Shown here: positions 1-11,966 of the stretch, one piece after another
Position numbering within the stretch: the stretch's first letter is position 1
How the letters are laid out: the number at the start of each line of letters is the position of its first letter
DNA from: Thunnus maccoyii
Lineage: Eukaryota; Chordata; Actinopteri; Scombriformes; Scombridae
Assembly (NCBI RefSeq): GCF_910596095.1
Contig: NC_056535.1
Location: forward strand, 5,675,001 to 5,739,000
Reading direction: 5' to 3'
DNA length: 64,000 nucleotides
Made by a program: the position numbers and the translations under genes
Notes under the pieces: generated by a model
What the model saw: only the letters and a program-made list of their open reading frames with translations
Told to the model about the DNA's origin: nothing
Databases searched by the model: none

Positions 1-459
1 GGTAAACACTTTCAACTGATTTCAAAGGACACATCCTCACATTTTGACAGGTTATTATACGTAGAACAGAAGTTATTATAATATCAGTTATTACCTGTCA
101 CTGTAAAATCTAACCTATCAATTTAACACCAGTAAATTTCCTCATTACAAGACTTGTGTTCCCTCGGTTCAGCCTCCGTGGCAGTACTTCTCCCCAGGCT
201 GTGTCCTGCCTCCATCAATCCCCACCAGTCCAGAGCAAGCTGGTGCCTGGGATTGCATTCTGATGAGAAGGACATCAAGCAATGTATGACCTTTATTGAC
301 CTCTATGGGCATGAAGTGTGAACTGCAACATAACATGTCACAACATTAAAAGTTCTTAGTACACCACCAGTTTTTCTAGGATAAGCAGATGTAATGTCAC
401 ATTTACATAATGTAAAAGAGCTTATTAGAGCAAATACAGTAACTCAGAAGAGTATTAGA
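1..459. other. Non-coding, nothing recognised
   Basis: AT-rich sequence without a credible reading frame, splice pattern or repeat that I recognise. It ends where the 3' end of the minus-strand LINE begins. Confidence 0.4.
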
Positions 460-943
460 TAAAATGATTTGTTTATTTGTTTATTGGGATCCCCATTATT
501 TGCTACAGGGGCGGTAACTGTTCTTCCTGGGGTCAATACATAAAAAAACACAACATCAACACACTACACACAAGAAACAGCTGGACAACACAACCATCAT
601 ACCTCTCACCCCAAACCCAGATTCCCCTCAACCAACCAAGCATCCTCCAGATCACCTCATACCCTCACAGAACACTCTCCACTGGAAAAGAAAATCACTC
701 CAATAACAACAGCAATGATAATAATACTAATAAAAAACAATAACAGTGAAAACAAAATAAAATAGAACAAAACAAAGCAAAACACCGTTTCCACCAGGAC
801 CGAAAGCAATCGGGCGCAAAATTGAAACTAACAAAACAGATTCAAACAAAACAAAACAAGATCACTATGAAGGTCCTCACTGGAAAACAACAAGACCAAA
901 AGACATTAAGTCAAACACCAGACAACAGTTGACACACTTGTTT

Positions 944-1541
944 TTAAGTGCTTTTAAAACATGTTTTGCAAGGAACATGATAGCATATTCCAGTAAAACG
1001 TAGCTCTGTAGAAAATGTTCTCTGCATAGCACAGGTTCTAAGTGTAGGTACTACTACATGACCCTGTATTACCTTTCTGGTAGTATGACCGTGTCTGTTA
1101 TTGATATATGAAATCTTAGAGTGTACACTTTTAGGCTCAGACAAAGTACAAATATTACGAAGGAAAACTGGGAGACTATCCTCTACTTTCAGTCAGGAGA
1201 GAGCATCATGCATGCCCTCGACACTCGCCCTGGATGAACAGTGGAGAGCTAGACATGCAGCTTTGTTCTGCACAAGTTGAAGCTTGTGCACTTTTTTTTT
1301 TAGTCGCACTTGACCAACCTACCAAGCAATAGTCAAATGTGACAAAACCTGTGTGATCAGCCAGGAAATAAGCACACCCCCTGATGACTGACACTAATCT
1401 CCCCATTTCGGCTACAGTCTTATCAGCATGACCCAACCAGGAAAGATGTTCATACAGGGTGACACCCAAAAGCTTAACTTCATGGACCTGCTCTAAAGCT
1501 AAACCTTTCATTGAGAGGGTGAGAAACAACTCACTCCTCAA
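944..1541 (-). pseudogene. LINE reverse transcriptase C-terminal region, broken
   Basis: The frame at 1541-1206 reads EQVHEVKLLGVTLYEHLSW, then a TVAEMG-R-VSVIRGCA stretch and WSSATKK. These are the conserved post-catalytic blocks of CR1/L2/Rex-type reverse transcriptases. A second frame at 1144-944 contains NNRHGHTTRK and PTLRTCAMQRTF, the usual final block of the same proteins. The two parts are in different frames, so the coding capacity is lost. It belongs to the minus-strand LINE. Confidence 0.75.
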
Positions 1542-1559
1542 TACACACTGTGCACACTC

Positions 1560-2590
1560 TGAATCAAAACATGACCATGTGTGGGAGGAAGGATTGTTGA
1601 TTGTAATGTTATCAATACTTAGTCAGATGACTGAAAATACAGTTATAAACTTAAGTGTCTACTCCGTGAGTCCACAGCAGTAGCAGAGTTGCAGTACAGA
1701 GTAGCAGAGTAAGACATCTGTCCTCCCTCCTGCTCTCTGCTGTAACTGTTAGCAAGCAGCTGCTCTCATGTCTCCCCCGGTCTTGGTGCTTGTTTTCGGC
1801 AGAAAATCTCCCACTCTTTGCCTGCTCTTGGTGAAACTGTCCCTGGATGGAACATGGGTTGCTCCAGTTCTGGTTCTACGCAGCGATTGTCCTCCAGCTC
1901 GTCCCTGTGTGTGCTACAGACCAGTGTTGGCGCAGCCACACACACGCTCTCTCTTGACTGAACACTGAGCTATTTCTTATTTTATTTCACATTTTAGTTC
2001 AGAAAACATATTTAAATACTTTTTTTATGACAAGCTTCTTAATGATGATGAACAAATATACAGCAGCATGATGAAAACATAGCATTGCTTACCACTTCTG
2101 TAGCTTGTTCTGTCATGAAAGATGAAACTAGTAGTGGAACATTTTCCTTGTTATTTTGAATTATTTAACTCATATTTTGTTAATTTTTCCCTATTCACTG
2201 TCAATTTTAGTTGACTCCAGAATTTGTGTGGACCATATAGTTTGGTATACATGTAGACAGTCATTTTGCAAGATTTTGAGCGTAAATTATACAGACTTCT
2301 TTCTTATTTTTCGAGTTTTAATATACCAAACTTGATAAAATCACTACAATAACCATCTCAATCATTTCCTCATGCCAAAATTATATAGAAAAATGGGGTC
2401 ATGTGTCTCTGTATGATGTCTTGTTCAAAAGTTATGTCAATTTTCAATTTTCAAAGATGGCCTCCAAACGGACCCATGGGACAATATTTCGAGTTGGGAA
2501 CATGAAAATTTGTTTACTAGACACCTTGAGGATTACAAAAAACTAAGTTAGAAAAATATATCAGTGGGGTGCATGGGAACCCCCCCTTCC
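1560..2590. other. Non-LINE segment interrupting the LINE
   Basis: The RT frame stops being recognisable after an IIFGSNH block at about 2600 and resumes with a similar FDSECAQ block near 1575. Between them is AT-rich sequence without coding similarity I can name. The FGSNH and FDSEC blocks look homologous, which would also fit two LINE copies joined side by side rather than an insertion. Confidence 0.4.
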
Positions 2591-2599
2591 TACTAGACT

Positions 2600-3200
2600 A
2601 CATGATTTGAACCGAAGATAATACACTTTGTTTTAAATACACTTAGCACAAGCTTATTATTTTCCACCCAGTTTGACACACATTCAAGATCACTTTGCAG
2701 AACTTCCTTTAGTTCACTTTGACTATTGGTGGACTTATACAATGTAGGACTGTCTTATTTAAAACCAGGGGTAGGTCATTGGTAAAAATTGAGAATAGGA
2801 GAGGACCAAGGCAGCTACCTTGGGGAACCCCATACTCTAACTTTCCTGTGTACTTCAATGGGAGAAAAGCTACTATTACAGTACACATACTGCATTCTGT
2901 TAGACAGGTACCCTTTCATCCAGTTGACAGCATTTATACTGAAGCCATAAGCCAATATTTTTTTCCAAATTAGTTTATGGTCAATAACATCGAAAGTAGC
3001 ACTGAAGTCAAGCAAGACAGAACCAATAATATTTTTATTATCTATTTGACTCAGCCAATCATCTGTCATTTGTGTTAAGGCCGTACATGTTGAGTGGCCA
3101 TCTTTGTATGCATGCTGAAACTCAGAATCAAGGCTGTTGACAGAGAAATAATTCAAAATTTGAGAGAAGACTAGTCTTTCCATAAGTTTGCTAAGAACAG
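2600..3200 (-). pseudogene. LINE reverse transcriptase core, catalytic motif deleted
   Basis: From 3183 downwards the frame reads FQHAYKDGHSTCTALTQM, VLLDFSATFDVIDH and GYLSNRMQYV. These are RT motifs with the first catalytic Asp in the LDFSATFD block. A shift of frame then gives GVPQGSCLGPLLFSI and NDLPLVLNK. The next recognisable residues are DSPTLY and SELKEVLQSDLECVSNW. The Y-A-D-D box expected between NDLPLVLNK and DSPTLY is missing apart from its last Asp. The enzyme cannot be active. Confidence 0.8.
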
Positions 3201-3637
3201 GAAGAATACTAACTTGTCTTGACTTTGGCGACTTTCAGGCTATGATTAAAAATGTGACTTACCAGTTCAGCAATGTAATCAGCTATAATTCTTATTAATT
3301 TACCATCAATATTATCCAGTCCAGACTGTTGTCTGATTGTTTTTTACTGATTAGAAGTTTTTTTACATCCTCCAGTTGTACTTGTTTGAAGTTGAACTTG
3401 CAATCTTTCTTTTTCATGATAAATTCTTTAATTAGTTCTACAGATAGTTCATCATCAGAGTTATTCATATTTTGTCTTAGACTGTTGACTTTATTAATAA
3501 ATAGTAATTAAAATAGATGGCAATTTTGAGGGGTTTTGTAATAAATATACCATCTGATTCAATAAAGGAAGGGTTCTGTTCTTATGGCCTGTCTAATATA
3601 CCATTTAAAATATTCCATAATTTCTTCCCATCATGCT

Positions 3638-3832
3638 TTAGTTCATAAATCTTGTTTTGAGGTGAGATTTTTTTTTCAGTCTATTCATTTTTGTGACTTT
3701 GTTTCTGAGGTCACAGTATTTATTCCATTTGATATAGTCCCATGATTTTATTGCAGCATGTTTAATTTCATCCTGGTGAGCCATGCATGTTTTCAATTCC
3801 TCATCCAGCCACGGGGCCAACATACTTCTCAC
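3638..3832 (-). pseudogene. LINE segment between endonuclease and RT
   Basis: The frame contains APWLDEELK followed by a lysine-rich helical stretch (KKKSHLKTRF). This resembles the PW-x-EL spacer between the endonuclease and the RT of CR1/L2/Rex-like LINE ORF2 proteins. It sits in the right order between the endonuclease and RT remnants and is interrupted at both ends. Confidence 0.6.
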
Positions 3833-3869
3833 AGTGAATTTTTTTGTTGGTGCATGCTTGTCAGCAACA

Positions 3870-4400
3870 GTCTGTGACAGATATGACTCCAGACATGTTA
3901 GAGCTCACTCTGGTAGGCACGTGCATCATCTGATTCAAATTGTATACATTCATTGCTACTAGTATTCTCTGTTTCAGAGCACAGGCCGAGGAAAGCCAGT
4001 CAAAGTTTAGGTCCCCCAGAAAGTATATCTCTCTATCTGCATCTGTAGCTTTATGAAGCATAGTACATATGTCATCAGTGTAGTAGAGCTTTGGGGTCTA
4101 TAACAACAACCGATTAGTACTGGTTTTATGTGAGGTAGGTGAATTTGAAACCAACGGGCTTCTATAACAGGATTCATCAGATCATATCGGACCTTAACTG
4201 GGATGCAGTTTTGTACCTATATGGCAACACCTCCCCCATGCTTATTTCTGTTATGTCTGAAAATACTAAAACCAGACATGGCTACTTCAGAGTGGTTAAA
4301 TGAGATATCCAAATGTGTTTCTGAAATTGTCATTACGTTTACATTATTGTTGTTAAGTGGTGTAGAGAGATCTTGAACTTCTGAATGCTTCAGACTACAG
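3870..4400 (-). pseudogene. LINE APE-type endonuclease domain, broken
   Basis: Reading down from about 4340 gives TISETHLDISFNHSEV, then FRHNRNKHGGGVAI, a stop, and ARWFQIHLPHIKPVLIGCCY-RP. At 4040-3950 come FLGDLNFDWLSS and LNQMMHVPTRVS. These match the ETHLD, GGGVA-I, YRP and GD-N-FDW blocks of apurinic-like LINE endonucleases, including the catalytic Glu and Asp boxes. Internal stops and frame changes make it a fossil. Confidence 0.75.
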
Positions 4401-4559
4401 ATGTTAGTGTGCGATCCTTAAACCTTTCTTAGATAAACCCAGAGACATTGTTCATACAGTCATATTAAAAACACTGCCAATCCGAATTAAAAGCAAAGCA
4501 GGTCCATTCAGTAAGCCAGAGTCGGACCCCTGGGCCGAATAACCAGTTTGTCATACCTC

Positions 4560-5313
4560 AGGCTGGCTTTGTCGCTTCTTTCTTTGGCAGCTCAGAGCTT
4601 AGGAGGAAGATCTCTCCTCATTTTTTTCACAATGTCTGAGAAGTCTTCATCGATTAAGATGTTAGTTCCTTTTAATTAAAGAACACGGTCTAGAGCTGCT
4701 CTATGGGAAAAGTGCTCTGAGATTTTCTTGTGATTTGGCATTATAAATAAAATTGACTTGAATCAACTTTTAGCCTTTTTGCAGCAGAGGGGATAGATTG
4801 TCTGTCTTTGAAACAAAGAAATTTAACGACAGTCGATCTGGGTCTGCCATGTTGTGGGAATTGGCCAACTCTGTGAGTGCGTTCAGTTTCCATGCACTCA
4901 CTTTTCAGGCCCAGGTTTTTCTCCTGCATGGCTTTGATCTTCTTTTCAGAAGTTTCCCAGCTCTATCCCTGCTCATCAGCAATGCTGTCCACAAGTAAGT
5001 TATTCCTCTTCGATTGATTTTCCATGTAGTCAAGTTTAGACATAATCCCATCAAGTTCCTCCCACGACTTGTTGATCTCTACTTCCATGGCACATAGTTT
5101 CTTTTCTGTGTCTTTTTCCACTGTTTTTAGATCATCAACAAAGCTCTACGTGAATTGCAGGCTTGTTTTCACCTCCTGGATATCTTTTATTACTCCATCA
5201 AGTCTTTTGTTAGTCCCATCAACTATAAATTGGATTAATGACTTGTTGCTGGAGTTAAAGCTCCTTGTAGAATTCCTTCTGCTGCTTAAAGCGATTTGAT
5301 AGTTGACTCATGG
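4560..5313 (-). pseudogene. LINE ORF1-type protein remnant
   Basis: A plausible start near 5313 reads MSQLSNRFKQQKEFYKEL and then meets a stop. At 4929-4741 a frame reads ERTHRVGQFPQHGRPRSTVV, followed by KFLCFKDRQSI. This resembles the RRM/C-terminal part of L1-like ORF1 nucleic-acid chaperones (R-x-HRVG, RPR-xx-VKF). Charged helical sequence in between fits the usual coiled coil. The position upstream of the endonuclease supports assignment to the same LINE. Confidence 0.55.
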
Positions 5314-5777
5314 TCAATTATCAATGATGATGTTAAACACTGGAAAAATGAACACTGCATTGTTAATTGGTTCTAGGACATTTTGCTTTACTTTACACTT
5401 TACTTCACTACAAATCATGTACCCGAATAAACAGTTCTGAAGCACTGACTTTCGTCCTGACAGCCACATTTTTGTACATTTTGAAAATGTAGCTATGTTT
5501 AAAATTGAGAAATAGATATTTTGTTATGGTTTTGTGATTTACTGCATGGTGAAACATGAAAAAGAGCAGCCTACTACTTTTGTGAAGCTGCATTCAAGTA
5601 CTTGTGGTAAACTCTGACATCCATGAATTGGTTCCTGAAAGGAAAACGCAAATTGAACCTACTAGCTTTCTTCTAGCAAACTAGTAAAAAGTAATTAAAC
5701 CCATGTAGCATAGAGGATAAGAAACACATGCTCATTATACTAAAAAAAGAAAATTGTAAAACAGTGATTTTATGCAA

Positions 5778-6192
5778 TTTAAAGCTGCTCTAAACAATAT
5801 TTTTCATAAGAACAATGGTTTAAATAACTTTACTGTTTTGGTTCACTCTCACCACTCTCATCAACATCCAGCAGCGTCAGGCAGCTGTTTTAAGCAAAAA
5901 GTTCTGATAACTTTAAACTACCTGCCCAACAGCAAAGTTAGCAACTAGCTAATTTATTGAGCATTTAGAAACTAATCGCTAAGATATTTTCTCTTTCAAG
6001 TTAGTGGAGACCAAAACAGAGTATTATACTGAACCTGAACTTACCTTCATCAGGTGGCAAAATATGCAACTGCATCCTAACACATTAACACACGCCACAA
6101 CAACTTTTTAAATAATATGTCAATGTAACAGCTTGTTCAACTGTCTCCAAGTGGCCAACAATAAATAAATGAACACATAATGCAGCTTTAAA
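5778..6192. repeat. MITE-like interspersed repeat, copy 1
   Basis: This stretch shares blocks with 7645-8226 and 18403-18987: a CAGCAG-CAGGCAG block, GTTAGCAACTAGCT, GGTGGAGACCAAAACAGAG, and CCAAGTGGCCA near the right end. It starts with TTTAAAGCTGC and ends with GCAGCTTTAA, short terminal inverted repeats of a non-autonomous DNA transposon. No coding capacity. Confidence 0.6.
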
Positions 6193-7644
6193 TCAAGAAA
6201 AAAATGTAATGTTCCTCTGATCTCAAAAACCTAATTACAAAAATTCACTTGTTTTTTCTGGGTAATTTTCAGTATTGCAACATCCTGTGCCTGTAACGCC
6301 CAACAACCAAAGTAACCACGAACTGCAGCAATATACTGTACACCATCTGAGCACTGTTTCCTTATGACTTCAAAACCCCGGCTGTGTGTTTAAATTTACT
6401 TATCAGATGCAAATATTTTCCCTGGTCCAAATCAAGCATCAGGTTTTTATTTCGGTAGGAAATTGGAAATGGAGACTCACCTCAGAGGAAGCTTGAGCTT
6501 TTACTGGTATGAATGACAGTGGAGCTAAGCATGGAGTCTGTGCATTTTTGGCTTTCTGTCTTTACTTGAGTTTGAACACTAACCGTAAAACTAAAGACAG
6601 TTATCACATTAAAGAAAGATCAATCAGACTCAAAGTAAATATTACAGTCTGATGCATGGACTCCTTACCTCAGTGATGAATGTGTTGTTTTACTTTTTTT
6701 TCAAAGAAGGAAAGAGGGAAGAAGTGAACACATGAGACCTTTACAGATTTGGCTCAGGACTGTGGAAAAAAAGCAAACTACAAGGAGTGCGCTGAAACTG
6801 CAAAAGCTCAAAGACCTGCTGTGCTAGTTATATCTGCAGGCAAATTGGAAAAGCCTGAGAAAAGAAGCAAGCTGGAACACCTATTTCAGCGTTTCTGCAA
6901 TTATTTTGCTATGTGGATGCTTGTAAAGTTTAAGGGGTTTCATTTTCCATTGGTCAACTCGGCAGCCGTGTGGGGGGATTTTATTTATGTCTTTTCACAG
7001 CCAAAATTATCCCCCGACCCCCACACACAGTCTGCATTATGTCAGAGTAAGGTGATAAGAGACATAACACACACCTACTAGGAGTGTCTGTATTCGGTCT
7101 CTGCATGCACTCTTCCCGCCACACACATACACACAAACACAAGGCTGCCAACACCCACAGGAAACCACAGAATAACCACAATTAAAACAGCAACATGGCT
7201 GCTAACATGGGAGTTTTGGGGGGTTTTTGTATTTGCGAAAGTCAACAACTAGGTATTTAACAAGCCTGTCATAACCCACCTCTGGAAGATCAGGCACCCT
7301 AATATGACTTAATGGAACTATATTTCCTTTGCTGTAATCAAGAATCAATGTGTGATGATACGTCTTAAAGGACACTTGACCGAAGTACATTTTTAGCTAA
7401 TTTAAAGTTGACATGTTCAGGGAGCAAATACAAAACTGATGTACTAAAGTAATAGTCTGTCATAAAGTATATCAACCAACAATATATCAAATTCATAAAG
7501 ACTTTTCTATTTCTAGTTCTAAACTCTGGTAGGCTATATGTGGGGTACAGTAGGTCCTTCTGGACAAGTGCTTCCAGTTTAGTTGGGTAAATAGCATGAG
7601 CAGTGATAGCCACGTGGATGAACAAACAAGCATAAATGATGGAC
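6193..7644. other. Intergenic, nothing recognised
   Basis: AT-rich sequence between two copies of the same MITE-like repeat. Short open frames here (for example 6749-7081) show no family signature, splice context or codon bias and are treated as chance. Confidence 0.4.
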
Positions 7645-8226
7645 TTTAAAGGAGCAATAATCAATATTTGTGTAATAACAATGGATCAAATTACTATGTG
7701 TAAAGTAAAAAGTGCTTCTTGTACTGACAAACTGAAATAGAATTACCACCATCCTCTCTAGCTCCCTTATGTGGCATCATAGTGTCTTTCAGCTCATTGT
7801 TTTGGTTTTAACTTAACTGTTTTGGTTCCCTTTCACTGTTCTCACCCAACCCCATTTCAGCAGCAGCAGGCAGCTATTGGCTGCAGGCTCTGATAAACCC
7901 ACTGTGCAGCCCGTCCAGCACCAAACAGCAGACAGACACAGTTAGCAACTAGCTGGTGAACATAAAGCATTTAGCAGCTAAAGAACCAAATATTTAGCCC
8001 AGAGGTTGGTGGAGACCAAAACAGAGCTAAAAGGAGGGTGAATATTGGACTTAAATTCCTCAAACACGACTCCAAATGAATATTAATGTAGCTCTGTGTC
8101 TGCTGGATGCATAAATAAGCAACTGACAAGTTTTCCATAACAACTTTGTATAGTGGTAATATGCTGTGTTTATAGCCTGTTGCACTGCCCCTGAGTGGCC
8201 AGAAAAATAGATTAATGCAGGTTTTA
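7645..8226. repeat. MITE-like interspersed repeat, copy 2
   Basis: Same family as the copy at 5778-6192. It shows CAGCAGCAGGCAGC, GTTAGCAACTAGCTGGTGAA, GGTGGAGACCAAAACAGAGC, CTCTGTGTCTGCTGGATGC and GAGTGGCCA in the same order, and ends in GATTAATGCAGGTTTTAA, a diverged terminal repeat. It is longer than copy 1 because the left part is better preserved. Confidence 0.6.
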
Positions 8227-10243
8227 AGATCATCAGTTAAGATATTCTTCATTATTAGAAAAATACAACGCAGCAGTGTGAGAGCTAACAGTATTTCGGT
8301 CATTGCCTTTATCATTGCCTTTATTGTGGGTTGGAAGACTATTCTTCAACTGAAGGACATGAGTTTAAACTCCTGTGTCCTGTGTCACTGAGTAACAGGC
8401 TGACTCACGGCCAGCTCCAAGGATGTTTTTGTGTAGCTCAGCATGACCTCTGACCTTTCTCTGTCCTCTAATCTTCCTGAATAGGGGGTAAGAGGAAACA
8501 GAATATTGTTACAGGAAGAAATAAATATTAAAATTTTTTCAGAGAGTAACTTTCATGGTTTTTCACATAAACTGTTTGTCCTAGTGTCTCTGCAATCTCT
8601 CTGCTGTCTCAGTGCAAGTGCATGATCTGAAGTGTATGTATTTGCATACATAGCAGTAAAAGTTCTGATTGGTTCTCTGCATCATCTAGCATCTCATTTT
8701 TATCAGCGTCATCCAGAATGAATTGCGGGATGAGGAATGTGACTGAGCAGTGGTTAAAACTCCATAGCTCCCCTGTGAAACCTTATCCTAGTTTATCTAT
8801 CATCTGCCTTGTCAACACAACACTACTTCTTAATGGACCTGAGCTAATACAGCAGTTAGCCCTGTGTAACCTACACGCCTATTCCCCAGAGGAGCCACGA
8901 GGAAAACTCACACCGCAAACAAGCAGAGCAGCACGAGGTCAGCAGAGAAGAAACAGGCCTTGGAGAGAGGTTCTCACACAAATAAAGGCCCTTCATTGAG
9001 AAAAAGACAAGTAACAATGCATTATATTCATATTGGAGTGGAGCCCAGAGTCTTCCACTGTGAATATCACCTTTCAATATTAACCTCTCAGTGATGGAGC
9101 CACTCTATAAATAACAGAATCAAAGTTACTGGATTTCTATCTAAAGCAGGAGACTTGTGTGTGGTTGATCTTTCAGTGTGTATTCCCACTGGTTGCTTGA
9201 AAAATAGTCCAATGAAAAGTGTCTACAGCTATGACAGGTTTCCCTGTCACTCCCTCAGTCACACAGCAAATTTTCACTTGACAGAATACACAGAAAGAGA
9301 GAATGAAGCCAGGAGCAGACTGTTTTTTTGTTAAGGAAACTGAGAACGGAGTATGCCCAGAAAGGAAATGCAAGATAAATACTTCATTATTCTGTATTCG
9401 ATAAGAACTAACAAGGAAATTTAAAAGCCTTAATCACTGTTATCAACCGGCAACCATGCCCACACCCGCCTGAAAAGCCTTTCCGTAAGTTAAAAGTATT
9501 ATTTATTATGGCAAATATCTTAGTATTATGTTTAGCGAAATGTTCCAGCAAAGGGAAAATAACTCTCTGCTTTATTGGCAATAACAGTGTCTGTAAATCA
9601 GAGGATATGTAAGATGTAAACCACTTCATATCCAGATATTTCATTAAAAAAAACCAAAACTCTAACTTTGCGACTTAAACTAATCTCATGGTCTTCCTCC
9701 AGGAATGAGGAGTGAAGAGGATTCTAATCCAAGTCAAGCCAGTATTACACTAAATCCCTGTGTCACTGTGGTGACTTCATTTAGCAGGAATGGTGCAGAA
9801 TGAGGTTTACTCCAATAACAGAGATATTGACAGTCATGTATATTCTCATCTGGAACAGAAACATCAAAGTTATATTAGTACAAAGTCACTTTCACATTGC
9901 TTCCTTCAAATTTCCTATGCAGTTGCATCCATGAGTGAATAAGAATAATTCAATCTGTGTTGAAATATCTGAGGTTCAAAGTTCATTCTTGACCTTGGAA
10001 ACAGCAGCTAATAAGTATCTCTTTCTTTTATCTATTAATTGTTTTTCTGAAGTTCTCAATCATATCACATGATGCTAATCAGCACTGTATGTCGTTTGCA
10101 ATAAGCATTCACTCAAGAGTGCAGTGGTGTAAAGCACCATAGGAGTGGTAATTGTCTCCTCTTAGTCTTATTTTTCAAACTAAATGTGTGATACTGCCTT
10201 GTGTAAGTATTTAGGGTACATGCAGCTAAATGATGGCGCTGGA
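8227..10243. other. Intergenic, nothing recognised
   Basis: No exon structure or coding similarity found on either strand. A tRNA-promoter-like stretch near 8340-8375 is too weak to call. Confidence 0.35.
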
Positions 10244-10260
10244 GGGGGGGGGGGGGGGGG
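10244..10260 (+). repeat. G homopolymer, 17 nt
   Basis: An uninterrupted run of 17 G on the plus strand. It is length-unstable and able to form quadruplex-type structures; copy number in the assembly may be unreliable. Confidence 0.85.
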
Positions 10261-10894
10261 CACACTGACAGACGCAGCTGTTTGACCCTAACATAACCAC
10301 ACCAAACCCAAGCCTAAACCCAACCAGCAAATCTGTCTGAAAATCCATGAAACACCCATGTTACAGGACCACCTTGTTGATGAAGTTACTTGTATCCTTT
10401 TATAACTCCCACTTATGGTGTTGCCTCCTTAACAAGCTGTGTATATCTGTCTATGTCTGTGTATATCCTGATGATATGCACAAACTCCAATACACTTTAG
10501 TTTCTCATTTCCACACAATAGAAATGCCATACTAAGGGAAGTGAGCCCCGGTGGCTGAGTAGGTTTATTATACAGGATAGACCTCTCTTCCATAAACTTC
10601 TCACAGTCAATCAATCCACGTATCTCAACTTCCAGGTCTTGACAATATTTTCACATTCCATTCTGTTGAATCACTGTAGTTGTTTCTCAAGCTCAGGCTG
10701 TTTATCTACCAGCTTGCAGAAACAATTTCCTTTATTTACAATATGCAAATCCAATTTTGTGTTCTACATTGGACATTCCCTGAACAAGTGGCAAGATTAG
10801 GACCTTTGTTATGAAATTTGAGTAAAAAAGAGCCTTGAACTCTGCATGCCAAAGTATAACATCAGTTTTGTTGATGCTAGGCAAGATTTTCTCT

Positions 10895-11379
10895 TAAAAA
10901 TAGATAGGTGGGGAAATGTGATTATTCACGTTCCTGCTGAGAGTTAGATGAGAGGATTACATTCATGTTTGTCTATTAAATATGAAGTTACAGCTAGCAG
11001 CCAATTAGCTTAGCTTAGCATAAAAACAGGAAACGAGGGGAAATGGCTGGACTCCAGGAGGTCAATATGCTCAGCTAAGAAATAGTCCAGCCACAACTCC
11101 CAGTAAAAGAACAACTTGTCATCTTTTACTCTTGTTTTGGTTTTTGTACCAATTAAACAAACAAGCTGTAACATCTTAAGTGAGCTTTAGAGGTGCTGGT
11201 AGATGGATTTTGTTACCTTTGGACAAAGCCAGGCTGTTTCCCTTGTTTCCAGTCTTTATAAGCTAACTGGCTACAGCTTCATATTTAACAGACAAACATG
11301 AGTGGTATCAATCTTCTCATCTAACTCTCAGCAATAAAGTCACTTGGTGTATTTCCCAAAATGTTGAACTATTCCTCTA
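10895..11379. mobile_element. Foldback MITE with long inverted ends
   Basis: The left end carries GAGAGTTAGATGAGA, CATGTTTGTCTATTAAATAT and GAAGTTACAGC. The right end carries the reverse complements: GCTTCATATTTAACAGACAA, ACATGAGT and TTCTCATCTAACTCTC. The inverted arms run to at least 70 bp with few mismatches. The element ends with TTTCCCAAAATGTTGAACTA just before 11379, and the matching GGGAAAT lies near 10911. There is no coding capacity. It lies just downstream of the bin2 3' end. Confidence 0.75.
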
Positions 11380-11494
11380 ACTGTTAACTTTTAACTACAT
11401 TTTTATCTAGTATGTGTATGCAAGTAACCATCCTCCAAACACAAGCGCATGCCAGGATTTCATACCAGAACATCATCTTATCTTTCACTCAGAC

Positions 11495-11500
11495 TTTATT
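11495..11500 (-). promoter_or_regulatory. Candidate bin2 polyadenylation signal
   Basis: The minus strand reads AATAAA here, about 350 nt after the bin2 stop codon. It is the first canonical hexamer I noticed downstream of the stop. The 3' UTR would contain the GT microsatellite at about 11765-11795. Confidence 0.5.
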
Positions 11501-11852
11501 AGGAAATTTTACATAAGATAACAGCGTCAATATAAAAAGATTTTTTTGTTTCACAGTGTTTCAAGAAAGACTTTGGATATGCATTAAGATCAAAATACTG
11601 TAAAAATGTAAGCCAAACATATCTCACAAAATGTTCTAAAGCTCCATCACTTTTGTTCCACAAGTTGCAACATCATAGCATGTGAATAACCACGTGGGAC
11701 TTTTGCTCATCTGTTTGTACAGCTTCTGCACCCAAAACATATGGGTTCACTCCCTCTATGCGTGGGTGGGTGTGTGTGTGTGTGTGTATGTGTGAGTCAC
11801 AAATTGGTCGATGGAAGAAGAAAGTATTACAGACTGAGGAGTGACGATTGCC

Positions 11853-11966
11853 TCACTCTGCCTCAACAGGCTGGATGAGTTTTTCCGAGAAGATCCCAGA
11901 GTGATTTTCTAGATCCCTGTGCTGGTTCCAGCTCTCCTCCCTGATTCCCTTCACCATGCCTTCCTG
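11853..11966 (-). CDS. bin2: bin2 exon 12: SH3 second half and stop
   Basis: Encodes [30 protein letters not shown] and then PVEAE-stop. It aligns with the end of the amphiphysin SH3 (GWLVGVKESDW ... GLFPENF). The ligand-pocket Trp of GWL is Met here, and PENF has become SEKL. The acceptor is a tandem CAGCAG, so the first Gln may be optional. Confidence 0.9.
   Translation of the reverse strand, partial: QEGMVKGIREESWNQHRDLENHSGIFSEKLIQPVEAE

Larger units (their letters stand above)
460..5330 (-). mobile_element. Decayed non-LTR retrotransposon (LINE), nearly full domain order
   Basis: Reading the minus strand from 5330 down, there are remnants of an ORF1 protein (about 5313-4560), an APE-type endonuclease (about 4400-3870), a linker and reverse transcriptase (about 3832-2600), an RT C-terminal region (1541-950) and a 3' end near 460-940. 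Stops and frameshifts interrupt every part, so the copy is dead. The RT and endonuclease motifs resemble the jockey/CR1/L2/Rex group of vertebrate LINEs; the exact family is not resolved. About 1 kb at roughly 1560-2590 does not read as LINE. It is either a later insertion or the junction between two adjacent copies. Confidence 0.8.

Noticed and set aside
8340..8400. tRNA-like SINE near CATGAGTTTAAACTCC
   Set aside because: Only a weak box B resemblance, with no clear box A or body.
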